Source: Deltaproteobacteria bacterium IMCC39524
GTDB taxonomy: Bacteria; Desulfobacterota; Desulfuromonadia; Desulfuromonadales; BM103
Direction of reading: 5' to 3'
DNA: 64,000 nt
NCBI GenBank assembly: GCA_029667085.1
Contig: JARUHJ010000004.1
Coordinates: 186,001-250,000, forward strand
The stretch's first letter is position 1. Each line of letters starts with the position of its first letter. The notes under the pieces are model-generated. The model was not told the DNA's origin and did no database searches. It worked only from the letters and a program-made list of their open reading frames with translations. Both the position numbers and the translations under genes were made by a program. Below are positions 17,196 to 26,145 of the stretch, piece by piece.

Positions 17196-17370
17196 AATTC
17201 AATCTCCCTGAGCTAAAAGTCAACCATGACCTAACGACTTGCAGAGTTCGTGCCGCCATACTCAAAACATAAGCGCAGAGAGCCTAAAGACCGATTACAA
17301 GCAGTCGAAGCCCAGAGAAAACGGCAGGGTCCCGAGGAAAGAGCGTCTTCACAGATTCACAGCAGAACGA

Positions 17371-17396
17371 AAAAAGGCCGCCACAAAGTGACGGCC
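17371..17396 (-). terminator. Terminator of the FKBP isomerase operon
   Basis: GGCCGTCAC and GTGGCGGCC pair (one mismatch) on the minus strand, followed by TTTTTTCG. The rest of 17196-17370 shows no gene. Confidence 0.8.
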
Positions 17397-17416
17397 CTTG
17401 TCATTCAACCAGACAT

Positions 17417-17860
17417 TCAGACAAAATCGAGCAGTTCTATTTCGAAGTGCAACTCTTTACCCGCCAGGGGGTGATTACCATCAAGTACGACCGTTTCGTC
17501 GGAGAGCTCGACAACCTGCACTTCCAGAGATTGGCCATCTTCCATGCTGACCTCAAGCATACTGCCCAGCATCAGCTTGTCGTTATCAGGAATCTGCTGA
17601 CGCTCGATTGTAGCGACCATCTCGGGGACATGCTCACCGTAACCATCGGCCGGAGCCACCACAACCTTGCAGCTCTCTCCCGGTTTCAACCCAATAACAG
17701 CCCGATCGAAGCCGGCGATAACCTGTTCGCCTCCGACCGTAAACTCAAGAGGTTCACGCCCTTCAGAAGAGTCGAAGAGCTCACCGTTATCAAAGCGACC
17801 GACATAATTGACCTTGATCTGGTCGCCAACTGCAACAGCGCGTTGATTCGGGGCAGTCAT
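17417..17860 (-). CDS. FKBP-type peptidyl-prolyl isomerase, SlyD-like
   Basis: A 147-residue cytoplasmic isomerase with the split FKBP fold: VNYVGRFDNGELFDSS near the start, a central flap insert (DGYGEHVPEMVATIERQQIP...) and the closing GNHPLAGKELHFEIELL. This is the SlyD/FkpB-type layout but without the His-rich metal-binding tail of E. coli SlyD. Its ATG overlaps the stop of the upstream FKBP lipoprotein gene, so the two are translationally coupled, giving one cytoplasmic and one exported isomerase from one transcript. Confidence 0.9.
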   Translation of the reverse strand: MTAPNQRAVAVGDQIKVNYVGRFDNGELFDSSEGREPLEFTVGGEQVIAGFDRAVIGLKPGESCKVVVAPADGYGEHVPEMVATIERQQIPDNDKLMLGSMLEVSMEDGQSLEVQVVELSDETVVLDGNHPLAGKELHFEIELLDFV

Positions 17861-18576
17861 CAGTTGCTCCCTTTTTCCACACTGATCAATTCCACGTCAA
17901 AAAGCAGAGTCGCGTTGGGCCCGATATCCTGACCGGCACCACGCTCACCATAGGCAAGAGCAGAAGGAATAAACAGCTGCCACTTTGCGCCAGGCTTCAT
18001 GAGCTGCAGAGCCTCGGTCCAACCAGGAATGACGCCACCCACCGGGAAGGTCGCTGGCTGGCCACGATCGTAAGAGCTGTCAAACTGAGTCCCGTCGATC
18101 AGTGTGCCTTTATAGTGTACGGTTGCGACATCCGCCGCGCCTGGGGAATCACCCTCACCCGCTTCAAGGACCTTGTACTGCAAGCCACTCTCGGTGACCA
18201 CGACACCGTCCTTGTTTGCGTTCTCAGCAAGGAAAGCTTCGCCCTCTGCCTGATTTTTCCCTGCAGAGGCTTCCATCTCTGCAACCATCTTCTCTTGCAT
18301 TTTTTGTTGGAAGGCCTGGATCTCGGCGATCATCTCTTCGTCGGTCAGTTTGAGTTCCTTACCTTCGAGACTCTCCTTAAGGCCCATCAACAGGATATCG
18401 GTATCAACGTCGATCTTCTGGCCCTTGAAATCCTGACCAATATTCACGCCGATCGTGTAACTGATACGATCCTTCGGGGTCTCCAACTTCAATTCGGGAG
18501 CAACTTTGGCCTCTTCAGCAGAACAACCTACGGCAAACAGCAGAACAAACATGAGAACAAATAACCTGGAATACAT
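17860..18576 (-). CDS. FKBP-type peptidyl-prolyl isomerase lipoprotein (FkpA/Mip-like)
   Basis: A 238-residue exported protein. The ATG at 18576 gives MYSRLFVLMFVLLFAVGCSA, a clear lipoprotein signal; the longer frame adds 27 residues with no function. The N-terminal helical region, rich in Glu/Lys/Gln, should dimerise as in Mip and FkpA, and the C-terminal 110 residues are the FKBP domain (VHYKGTLIDGTQFDSSYDRG, VIPGWTEAL, YGERGAG, LLFDVELI). It would assist folding of secreted or outer-membrane proteins. Confidence 0.9.
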   Translation of the reverse strand: MYSRLFVLMFVLLFAVGCSAEEAKVAPELKLETPKDRISYTIGVNIGQDFKGQKIDVDTDILLMGLKESLEGKELKLTDEEMIAEIQAFQQKMQEKMVAEMEASAGKNQAEGEAFLAENANKDGVVVTESGLQYKVLEAGEGDSPGAADVATVHYKGTLIDGTQFDSSYDRGQPATFPVGGVIPGWTEALQLMKPGAKWQLFIPSALAYGERGAGQDIGPNATLLFDVELISVEKGSN

Positions 18577-18697
18577 AAATAACCCTCTCTTGGAAAAATT
18601 ATGGGTGAATTCAATAAACGAAGCACTAAAGATAACTATGGGTTTGCTCAGTGTCAATACAAACCACGAGATTAACAGTCTGTTTCAACAAATCTGG

Positions 18698-19855
18698 TCA
18701 CCCTGCTGGAATATCATGAGTTGAGGACAGACCCGTCAAACGTGACAGGTGCACAGCAAGGGACAAAGCAATTATGAGAACCGAACAGAGCAGAAGGATA
18801 AAACCATTCCAACCGAAGTCTCGATACACATAACCGGGGAGGTAAGAGCCGATGGCCCCTCCGCCGTAGTAGAAGGCAACGTAGAGACCATTAATCACAC
18901 CTTTGGACTGTGTAAGATGCTGATTCAGGCAGCCGGTTGCCGTTGCATGAGTCAGAAAGGACGCACCACAAAGAATAAACATGCCACCGACCAGAGCCCA
19001 GACCTGCGGGATCAGCATCACCAGCAAAGCGATTATAAAAAAAGCAAGAGCAGCAACCATGACCTTCTCGGGGCCACCACTGAGGCGATGAATGCGCACA
19101 GCATTCAGAGAGACCGCGATACCCATCAGGTAGCCGGAATAAGCCAGGCCAATGCGAAACTCATCGGCGTTGCTGCTCAACTCAGTCAAACGGAAAGGCA
19201 GAAAATTCATCATCGCGGCAAAGACCAGAAAGAAACAAAAGACCATGGCGTAAGTGGTCCGTACGACAGGGTCAGAGAGAACGCCACCAATCGTTTTCAT
19301 ACTCGGTCGCGCCAACTTAACCGCGTCCGTATCGGCAATACGCCCGAGCCAGAGCCAGGCGACCAAAAGGCCGACACCGAGGAGAAGAAAGCTGAACCGC
19401 CAATGAAACAGGCTCGCAATCAGACCGGAGATGGCACGACCGGCAAAACCGCCCAAAATAGTTGCCGCGATATACCAGGACATCGCCCGCGCCATATCGC
19501 TTTTCGCAGAGACTTGCGAAACGTAGGTCATCAAGGACGTCAGCATAGCCGGAATCAGGAGACCCTGTAGCAAACGCAAAGCCATCAACCAGGCGAACGG
19601 CTCAACCAGGAACATCAGTCCCTCAGTTGCGGCCAGAAGCAGAACCGCCAAGCGCAACATTTTTCGCGCTGAAACCGATTCAAGCAAGGCGCCGTAGAAG
19701 AGCGGAGCAAGACTTAAAGGGATGAATGCAATCGTCGTCAGGAGCGCTGCGGTCTCCCGACTGACGCCAAACTCAGCGGAAAGGACAGGCAATAATGGCT
19801 GCGGCACGTACAGCGCAGAAAGAGCCAGAACTGTGGTAAAAAGAATAGCCGCCAT
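18698..19855 (-). CDS. MFS transporter (YnfM/arabinose-efflux type)
   Basis: A 385-residue transporter with 12 predicted hydrophobic segments and an AG-type loop between helices 2 and 3 (GALLESVSARKMLR). Helix 1 begins almost at the start codon, and no good ribosome binding site precedes the ATG, which lies five bases after the M48 protease stop; translation is probably coupled, or the true start lies slightly upstream. The substrate cannot be inferred. Confidence 0.82.
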   Translation of the reverse strand: MAAILFTTVLALSALYVPQPLLPVLSAEFGVSRETAALLTTIAFIPLSLAPLFYGALLESVSARKMLRLAVLLLAATEGLMFLVEPFAWLMALRLLQGLLIPAMLTSLMTYVSQVSAKSDMARAMSWYIAATILGGFAGRAISGLIASLFHWRFSFLLLGVGLLVAWLWLGRIADTDAVKLARPSMKTIGGVLSDPVVRTTYAMVFCFFLVFAAMMNFLPFRLTELSSNADEFRIGLAYSGYLMGIAVSLNAVRIHRLSGGPEKVMVAALAFFIIALLVMLIPQVWALVGGMFILCGASFLTHATATGCLNQHLTQSKGVINGLYVAFYYGGGAIGSYLPGYVYRDFGWNGFILLLCSVLIIALSLAVHLSRLTGLSSTHDIPAG

Positions 19856-19860
19856 GGCGC

Positions 19861-21105
19861 TTAAAGACGTCTCTCTGTGCCTGTCAGCCTGGCAATCCGC
19901 TCGACAACAGGCGGGTGAGAGTAATAGAACCAGGCGTAAAAGGGGTGCGGATGCAGGTTACTCAGATTCTCCTTACAGAGTTTCACCAGGGCGCTGGCCA
20001 AAGACCCGGGCTCACCGGTCAGATTACGGGCAAACTGATCAGCTTGCCATTCGTGGCGTCTTGACCTCAAACTGGAAAATGGCGTCAAAGGGAAACTGAC
20101 CAGGCTGGCCAGGAAGCCAACCAGCAGGACCTTGCCGAGAAAAGAAAGCTCAACAAGGCCAAACCAACCAGACAAGCCATCCCAAGAGAGCACCCGCCAG
20201 AACGACCAACAGACAACAAGAGAAACCAACTCCATGCTTAACAAGCGTTTCCAGATATGTCCAAGCTTCCAGTGCCCTGCTTCGTGGGCAAGGACACCGA
20301 GAATTTCATCATCGGACATCTGCTCCAGAAGCGTATCAAAGAGGACGATTCGCTTGACGCGTCCGATGCCTGTAAAATAGGCGTTTGAATGCTTGCTCCG
20401 CCGCGAAGCATCGACCTGCTGAACCCGCTCAACCTGCAAACCGGCCTGCTTCATAACGTCCTTGACGCGTTCGGCCAGCGCTTGATCCTGTAATGGCTGA
20501 AACTTGAAAAAAAGCGGTTCTATCAGCACCGGAGAGAGGTACATCAGAATCAAGGTCATCAAGGCAAAGAGCCCCCAAACCCACAACCACCAGAGTTTCG
20601 GGCTGGCTTGCACGAGGGCCAGGGAACCCGCGGTGAGTAATGAGAGAAGAATCATACCGACAGCTAAAGACTTGAGCAGGTCAGTGATCCACAGTTTCGG
20701 AGTCGAGGTATTAAACTGAAAGCGTTCTTCAATAACGAAAGTGCGATAAAGACTGAACGGGATGTCTATCAGCGTTTGCGCCAAGAGAAGGCCAAGGACA
20801 AACAGGCAGCCCTGACCAACAAAAGACGTTGTCACACCGACAATCAAGCCATTGTACCATGCCAACAAGCCACCGAAGACGAAGAGGAGCAGCAGCAGGC
20901 TCGAGAACAACGATTCGATCAAGCCGACCCGACTGGTGGCCAGAGTATAGGCCGATGTCCTGGCAAGCAGTTGCCGGTCAACAATCCCTTCGAAACCGGC
21001 AGGGACCTCCTGGCCGTAGGCTTTCAGGTGTTGCAGATTCAGGTGACGCAGCCAGAGGCGGCAGGCGAGGACAAGCAGGTAGAGTGTAAGGAGAAGCCAT
21101 TTCAT
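19861..21105 (-). CDS. M48 family metalloprotease (Ste24/CAAX prenyl protease-like)
   Basis: A 414-residue membrane protease. The zinc motif HEAGH lies near residue 274 in LAHEAGHWKLGH, and the third ligand Glu is probably in RRHEWQADQFA near residue 350. At least five hydrophobic segments precede or surround the catalytic domain, matching the Ste24/HtpX-like integral-membrane type. In bacteria such proteins serve in membrane-protein quality control. It forms a two-gene unit with the MFS transporter. Confidence 0.9.
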   Translation of the reverse strand: MKWLLLTLYLLVLACRLWLRHLNLQHLKAYGQEVPAGFEGIVDRQLLARTSAYTLATSRVGLIESLFSSLLLLLFVFGGLLAWYNGLIVGVTTSFVGQGCLFVLGLLLAQTLIDIPFSLYRTFVIEERFQFNTSTPKLWITDLLKSLAVGMILLSLLTAGSLALVQASPKLWWLWVWGLFALMTLILMYLSPVLIEPLFFKFQPLQDQALAERVKDVMKQAGLQVERVQQVDASRRSKHSNAYFTGIGRVKRIVLFDTLLEQMSDDEILGVLAHEAGHWKLGHIWKRLLSMELVSLVVCWSFWRVLSWDGLSGWFGLVELSFLGKVLLVGFLASLVSFPLTPFSSLRSRRHEWQADQFARNLTGEPGSLASALVKLCKENLSNLHPHPFYAWFYYSHPPVVERIARLTGTERRL

Positions 21106-21175
21106 AGCTGGAATAATAACAAAAATGCGCCAGCTTTGGCGAAGAATGTCGTGCCTATGTGCCAGAAGGGACGAA

Positions 21176-21946
21176 TCAAGTCAGGCTGTCAAGAAAATCG
21201 AGCAATGCCGCGTTAAACAACTCCGGCTGTTCAAGGTTTGCCATGTGCCCGGCCCCGGCAATAATTTTCAACATAGCGTCAGGCAAGCCTTCTGCCAACA
21301 CCTGAGAGTGTTCAAGGGGCACAGCCAGATCCTGCTCGGCACCGACCACCAGGGCAGGAAGAGCAAAGGCAGGCAACTTATCCACGGCATCATAACGCTC
21401 GCGCATGGCCACAAGCCCCCAGATAAGCCCGGAGGAGGGAGTCGATTCCACCCATTGACGCACCGTGAGAATTAACTGGGGATTTTGCCGGGGCGTTTCC
21501 TTGGCAAAGAGAACGGGGACAAAGGTTTCCGGAATCGTCAGGACGTTGCCAGCCTTGACTTGCTCCACCATCATCGTACGTTTCTGCTTGCCAGCGGCAT
21601 CGTCTGCAGCCGCCCGTGTGACCAGGAACATCGCCCCCAGCAGTCGTTGAGGATAACGTTCAAGCAGATCGAGCAACACGTAGCCCCCCATCGACATGCC
21701 TCCAACCACGGTCTGGTCAATACCGAGTTCATCGAGCAGCTCGATGATGGCATCGGCATAGTTCGACATGCTGGCCGGCCCTGCCAGGGGAGCACTCTCG
21801 CCGAAGCCTGGCAAATCAGGGCAGATAACCCTGTAACCGGCATCAGCAAGAGCAGTCATTTGCGGCGCCCACATCTGCCGGCAGAGCGGAAAACCGTGCA
21901 GCAGCACCACAGGAAGACCTTGGCCCAGTTCATCGTATTTCAGCAT
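21176..21946 (-). CDS. Alpha/beta-fold hydrolase
   Basis: A 256-residue hydrolase. The start ATG at 21946 has AAGGAGG six bases upstream. The oxyanion HGFP lies at 17-20, the nucleophile elbow G-M-S85-M-G at 83-87, an acid is expected near VVGAEQD, and the catalytic His is in GAGHMANLEQPE near residue 236. The sequence resembles 3-oxoadipate enol-lactonase and BioH-type esterases, but the substrate cannot be assigned. Confidence 0.85.
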   Translation of the reverse strand: MLKYDELGQGLPVVLLHGFPLCRQMWAPQMTALADAGYRVICPDLPGFGESAPLAGPASMSNYADAIIELLDELGIDQTVVGGMSMGGYVLLDLLERYPQRLLGAMFLVTRAAADDAAGKQKRTMMVEQVKAGNVLTIPETFVPVLFAKETPRQNPQLILTVRQWVESTPSSGLIWGLVAMRERYDAVDKLPAFALPALVVGAEQDLAVPLEHSQVLAEGLPDAMLKIIAGAGHMANLEQPELFNAALLDFLDSLT

Positions 21947-22035
21947 AATTTCCTCCTTCAACCAGAAAGGGACAGCGCACGCATGGTGACTGTCCCTCTC
22001 TGCTTACGATCAGGGTTCACCCTTCGCATTGCAAA

Positions 22036-23073
22036 CTAATAGACTTCATCAACGACAATCTCGATATCGACGAGGGCTTTGCCCGTCTCTATCTTGATCG
22101 AGTGATCCGGCGTACCCTGGTAGCGCCCGTAGACCTCTCCAGGAGCAGGTGTTCCGCCCAGTTCATTGCGAGCAGCGAGGTAGTAGTATCCCCCTTTAGG
22201 GAAAGATAATTGATAGCGCCCGTCTGCAGCGGTTTTCTGCGACACATAAAGGGGTCGATTGAGCATCATCGAATCTTCGTAGAGCAGGACCTGCAGCCCG
22301 GCCACAGGCTCTCCCTTTGGATCAAGGACCACACCGGAAATCGAGGTATTGCCAAACAGGTTGGCCGCATGGCGAGACACCTTCTCCGGGACCTCGATCA
22401 GTGGGATATGCACGCGAGCCGGAGCGCCCTCATTGATGACCAAAGGATTCCCGGCCAGGTAGCCAAATAGATCCCCGGCTTTTAAAGGCCCTGCCATCTG
22501 GCCGCTCTGACGGACCCTGACCACCAGGTAGTAGGTGCCGACAGTGAGCGGCAGCTCAAAATAGCCCTGCTCATCTGTCGGCGCCGCCATTCCCAAGCCC
22601 ATGCCCTTCAACTGGCTGGAGAGATCCGGGTAAACGGTCACAATTGCACCTTGCACCGGCTGCCCATCAACACTGACGGTACCGGCAACCCCGGTTTCCA
22701 GTGTAGTTGGTTCTCCTGGAACAGGAAGATTGTCGGGGGTCAGCAGAAGGTTGACATCAGTCAGGCCCTCCTCCGGTACGGTTATCGGATTCCGGCCATA
22801 AAAAGCAGACAGCTGCGCCCCCTCGGCGAACAGGTAATACCGCCCGCCGGGCAGCTCCAGCGAGAAGAGACCGTCGTCTGCCGTCGCCTTGGAAGAGTGC
22901 GGAGCCGGGCCGTCAAAAGTCATGACTTCGGCCGGATAAGCGACAACGACAATACCGGCGATGGCCCCTGAGCTGACTGTCGCTTTACCTTTGATGAGGG
23001 CGGCGTGAGAGGTAATTGTCAGCATCAGGCTGGCAACCACCAAAAATAAACAGACCCTCGATAAGTTATTCAT
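22036..23073 (-). CDS. Secreted protein with carboxypeptidase-regulatory-like repeats
   Basis: A 345-residue protein with an N-terminal signal peptide (LVVASLMLTITSHA). The mature part consists of three related beta-sandwich units of about 100 residues, each with a GxVxVDGxPVxGAxVxxY-type opening and a GxYYLxA strand (GGRYYLFAEG, VGTYYLVVRV, KGGYYYLAAR). These match carboxypeptidase-regulatory/CarboxypepD_reg-like domains, which are structural or carbohydrate-binding in cell-surface proteins. GAGGA precedes the ATG. It is a single-gene unit. Confidence 0.75.
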   Translation of the reverse strand: MNNLSRVCLFLVVASLMLTITSHAALIKGKATVSSGAIAGIVVVAYPAEVMTFDGPAPHSSKATADDGLFSLELPGGRYYLFAEGAQLSAFYGRNPITVPEEGLTDVNLLLTPDNLPVPGEPTTLETGVAGTVSVDGQPVQGAIVTVYPDLSSQLKGMGLGMAAPTDEQGYFELPLTVGTYYLVVRVRQSGQMAGPLKAGDLFGYLAGNPLVINEGAPARVHIPLIEVPEKVSRHAANLFGNTSISGVVLDPKGEPVAGLQVLLYEDSMMLNRPLYVSQKTAADGRYQLSFPKGGYYYLAARNELGGTPAPGEVYGRYQGTPDHSIKIETGKALVDIEIVVDEVY

Positions 23074-23263
23074 AAATACGTCCTCAAGATGGAGAAGATG
23101 ACCGGATACCGAATTCTAGCCCTCACACGCACATTCGGTCAACAACTCTGACCGACACTAGAAGCAAACAACAAGAACTGTTGCTGTGGTTGTTCAGTTA
23201 GACTGGATTCGCGTTGTGTTCTCAACTATAATGCGAAAACTTTGCCAACCAAGAGGAACTCCT

Positions 23264-24022
23264 ATGCGCACACTGATATTTGCAAGCCTTTGCCTTACTC
23301 TGTTCTTTGCCTCAGGATGCCAGGAAGAGGTTCAGCAACCTGTTGAAACACCGCCAGCGTCAGCACAAAAAGACCAGGAAGAAACCAAAGAACTAACAAT
23401 CGTTTCAGAACAGGCCACGAGCCTCGAAGAAACGGATTCTCAGGCTGAGCAAGAGAAGCAAGAGCCACCCAAGCCACCAGTCTTTGAAGATTTCCAGGGA
23501 GCTCCCAAACTCTCGCTCTTTCCAAGGGCCGGCGACTTCAGGCCAGCAGACGATAGCGACCGTCTGCCCTATTGGAACACCTTTATCGAGCACCTGGTCA
23601 AAGTCACCGGCGTGGCCGAAGAACAAAGCTCAGGCAACCGCGGCTGGACCTTCCGCAGCATCAACACCATCGACTCTGTCGGTTTTTTCTCGCCGCTGGC
23701 GGTTGAACCGCAGTCTAAATACCAAGTCTCTTTTAGACTGGCTGCGGAACTGCCTGAAGGAGCGTCGGCCGGAATCGGCATCCTCGAATTTGACCAGTTC
23801 CTCTGGATTCCATCTCAGTACACAGAAGAGTTACACAATAAGCATTACCGTGGCGTACACGAGGGGAAACGTGTTACCGGTACAACCTCAGACACACACT
23901 CCTTCACCTTCACCACAGGTCCTGAGACCCATATGGTTCACGTGATTCTCTTCCGGGAAGGCGCCCATGACCGCAACAGCTTGATGTTTGATGATATCGA
24001 GATCACATTGGTAAAGGAGTGA
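23264..24022 (+). CDS. Lipoprotein, unknown function
   Basis: A 252-residue protein starting MRTLIFASLCLTLFFASGCQE, a lipoprotein signal with Cys as the first mature residue. A linker of about 60 residues rich in Glu, Gln and Pro follows, then a globular domain of about 165 residues (PKLSLFPRAGDFRPADD... to ...DIEITLVKE) that looks like a beta-sandwich of the carbohydrate-binding or discoidin type, though I cannot match a specific family. AAGAGGA precedes the ATG. It converges on the CRTAC1/peptide unit across a shared terminator. Confidence 0.72.
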   Translation: MRTLIFASLCLTLFFASGCQEEVQQPVETPPASAQKDQEETKELTIVSEQATSLEETDSQAEQEKQEPPKPPVFEDFQGAPKLSLFPRAGDFRPADDSDRLPYWNTFIEHLVKVTGVAEEQSSGNRGWTFRSINTIDSVGFFSPLAVEPQSKYQVSFRLAAELPEGASAGIGILEFDQFLWIPSQYTEELHNKHYRGVHEGKRVTGTTSDTHSFTFTTGPETHMVHVILFREGAHDRNSLMFDDIEITLVKE

Positions 24023-24108
24023 GGGTTGAGGAACAAAACTTACCCCATTCAAGGTTCTGTCCAAGCATTGTAACTTAACCGTCCCTCCCACTAAAAAATA
24101 ACCACAAA

Positions 24109-24142
24109 AAGAAAGAGCCGGCTTATCGCCGGCTCTTTCTTT
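24109..24142. terminator. Bidirectional terminator
   Basis: AAGAAAGAGCCGGC and GCCGGCTCTTTCTT form a 14-pair perfect stem with loop TTATC, followed by T-rich sequence on the plus strand and on the minus strand by TTTTTGTGG. It ends both the lipoprotein gene (+) and the CRTAC1/peptide unit (-). Confidence 0.93.
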
Positions 24143-24147
24143 TTTCT

Positions 24148-24204
24148 TTAGCAGGGATGTACGTTACTGCTCCCTACAACTCTAGGCTTCATGTACTTCT
24201 TCAT
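24148..24204 (-). CDS. Cryptic 18-residue peptide gene (possible modified-peptide precursor)
   Basis: On the minus strand GAGGAGG is followed by ATGTT and then an ATG that opens an 18-codon frame, MKKYMKPRVVGSSNVHPC, ending in TAA only five bases before the terminator stem. The ribosome binding site is among the best in the window, and the gene lies 72 bases downstream of the CRTAC1-family gene on the same strand. The YxxPxVxG arrangement resembles leader motifs of some ribosomally made modified peptides, and the single C-terminal Cys is suggestive. No maturase is visible in the window. The size means chance cannot be excluded. Confidence 0.5.
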   Translation of the reverse strand: MKKYMKPRVVGSSNVHPC

Positions 24205-24275
24205 AACATCCTCCTCTGTGAGGGCCGCCCATCTGAGAACCAGCCCACGGTTTTATGGTTATCTTTACGAATTCC

Positions 24276-25697
24276 TTATTTAACCTTGACGGTTTGACCC
24301 GTCTTAACAGCCAGACTGACCGCTTCACTGCCAGGTTTGGAAATCTTTGCCACGTAAGCCTTGCCAGCCTCAGCACCGAAATGCACGACAGCAGGCTCCT
24401 GAGCACAGAAACCGGTGGCAGATCTGACTTCACGGGTCGCGACCAGTTGCTCACCATCGTAGAGAGCAACTTTGGCACCAAAGCCGAGACCGGCAATCTT
24501 GACAAAGTTACCATCGTTCTGGTTGTTCTTGTAAAGCTTGTTCTCGGCCCCCCAGTTGATCACATAGAGGTCCAGGTCGCCGTCGTTGTCGATATCAGCA
24601 AAAGCGGTTCCCTTGGTACGAACGGTTGCACATTGCAGCTGAGGCTGATCAGCAGCGACGTTAACGAAGTTGCCGTCACCATCGTTCATGTACATCTGGT
24701 TGGCCAGCTTGCAGTCACCTTCGTAGAGGTCCAGGTCGCCGTCATTATCAACGTCACCAAAGGTCGGCCCTTTGCCCCAGCCTTCTTCACCGGCGATCTT
24801 GTGACTGGCCTTGGTAAAGACGCCAACGCCATCGTTCAGGTACAGGTTGTTGCCGCCGATATAATTGGAAACGAACAGATCCTGATCACCATCGTTGTCG
24901 ATATCAGCAAAGCTGCCACCGAGGCCCCAGTTGGCATCGTTGACACCCGCAGCAGCAGAACCTTCGACAAAGGTACCGTTACCGTTATTGACGAAAAGTT
25001 TGTTTGGCTCACCGGCCGGGTAACGTCCATTGACAACATAGAGGTCAACATCACCATCGTTGTCGATATCGGACCAAACGCCCATCCAGCTCCAGGATTT
25101 ATCGCCCACGCCGGCAGCATCGGTCACATCAGTGAAGGTACCGTCGCCGTTATTAGCGAAGAGTACGTTCTTGGCACCGACACCATAGTTGGCGCAGTAG
25201 AGGTCAAGATCGCCATCGTTGTCGTAATCGGCAAAGCTTGCCGAGTAAGTAAACTCTTTAAGGCCAACGCCAGCAGCGGCGGTCACATCAGTGAAAGTGC
25301 CATCGCCATTGTTGGCGAAGAGGCGGTTGGCTTCAATTTCGTACTGACCACCTGTCGCCAGGTAGAGATCGACGTCACCATCATTGTCATAATCACCGAA
25401 CACGCTACCCATGGTAAACCCAGGAGAGTCGATACCGGCTCCGGCGGTGGCCGTCACATCCTTGAAGCTGCCGTCACCTTTGTTGAGGAAAAGCTTGTTG
25501 CTGCCTCCCTTATTCGACACATACAGGTCGACGAAACCATCGTTGTTGACATCGGCAAAGGCAACCCCCTTACCCAGACCGTCATCAGCGACACCCGCCT
25601 GCTTGGAAACGTCAACAAACTCCTGCCCAATGGCCGGACCAGCCGCCAAGGCAAGTAGTGCAACGCTTATCAGCCAAATACCTGCTTTCTTACTCAT
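24276..25697 (-). CDS. CRTAC1-family exported protein with seven FG-GAP/VCBS repeats
   Basis: A 473-residue exported protein starting MSKKAGIWLISVALLALAAG, with AAGGAG upstream; the longer frame adds 13 residues before the signal and is rejected. I count seven DxxNDGxxDL calcium loops (DVNNDGFVDL, DYDNDGDVDL, DYDNDGDLDL, DIDNDGDVDL, DIDNDGDQDL, DVDNDGDLDL, DIDNDGDLDL) at about 60-residue spacing, fitting a seven-bladed beta-propeller of the integrin-alpha type. The C-terminal 75 residues (GFGAKVALYDG..., ATGFCAQEP, VVHFGAEAG) match the ASPIC/UnbV domain. It is likely a periplasmic or surface calcium-binding adhesion or scaffold protein. A cryptic peptide gene follows it. Confidence 0.88.
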   Translation of the reverse strand: MSKKAGIWLISVALLALAAGPAIGQEFVDVSKQAGVADDGLGKGVAFADVNNDGFVDLYVSNKGGSNKLFLNKGDGSFKDVTATAGAGIDSPGFTMGSVFGDYDNDGDVDLYLATGGQYEIEANRLFANNGDGTFTDVTAAAGVGLKEFTYSASFADYDNDGDLDLYCANYGVGAKNVLFANNGDGTFTDVTDAAGVGDKSWSWMGVWSDIDNDGDVDLYVVNGRYPAGEPNKLFVNNGNGTFVEGSAAAGVNDANWGLGGSFADIDNDGDQDLFVSNYIGGNNLYLNDGVGVFTKASHKIAGEEGWGKGPTFGDVDNDGDLDLYEGDCKLANQMYMNDGDGNFVNVAADQPQLQCATVRTKGTAFADIDNDGDLDLYVINWGAENKLYKNNQNDGNFVKIAGLGFGAKVALYDGEQLVATREVRSATGFCAQEPAVVHFGAEAGKAYVAKISKPGSEAVSLAVKTGQTVKVK

Positions 25698-26145
25698 GGC
25701 TTTCTCCTTTTCACCGACATTACGATTGTAAATCATATATCAGAATCGATTCCGCACGCACTCCGTACAGAGGAACGCTTCTGAAAAGCACTTCTAATAT
25801 AGCGAAATATAGCAACAAATCAACCCGAACCAACAAGGCTCACGAAGATTTCCGTATCTTCAACAACCTAACGAGCCTTATGGTCATACATTATACTTGC
25901 AAAACATGAGCCTAAAAGCACAAGACAAAACCAGACTGTCACAAAAAGACGCCCGGTTTACCCGTAAGTGACAGCCTGACGACCATAGCCACAGATAATT
26001 CGTGGAAAACTTTCTAAGTTTCGTCTAATATCTATCCGCCCACTCAAAAGGATAAGAGACACTAATAAGCAACTCAACCTCTAGCAGCCAGTTCATGGTT
26101 AGTCCGGCAGGTTGCTAGCCATCAGCCTCCTCCGGAGAACACCAC
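25698..26145. other. Divergent intergenic region
   Basis: No gene is visible. The stretch separates the CRTAC1 gene (-) from the metallo-hydrolase gene (+) and is AT-rich. It contains an inverted repeat CTGTCAC/GTGACAG (25936-25974) and, at 26101-26119, a 19-base sequence (AGTCCGGCAGGTTGCTAGC) that recurs with one mismatch at 47384-47402. Confidence 0.5.

Noticed and set aside
18749-19570. 273-codon plus-strand frame
   Set aside because: It is antisense to the MFS transporter gene, and its product is polar and low in complexity with no recognisable domain.
24255-25658. 467-codon plus-strand frame
   Set aside because: It is the antisense shadow of the seven-repeat CRTAC1-family gene; the minus-strand product has a signal peptide, calcium loops and a good ribosome binding site.
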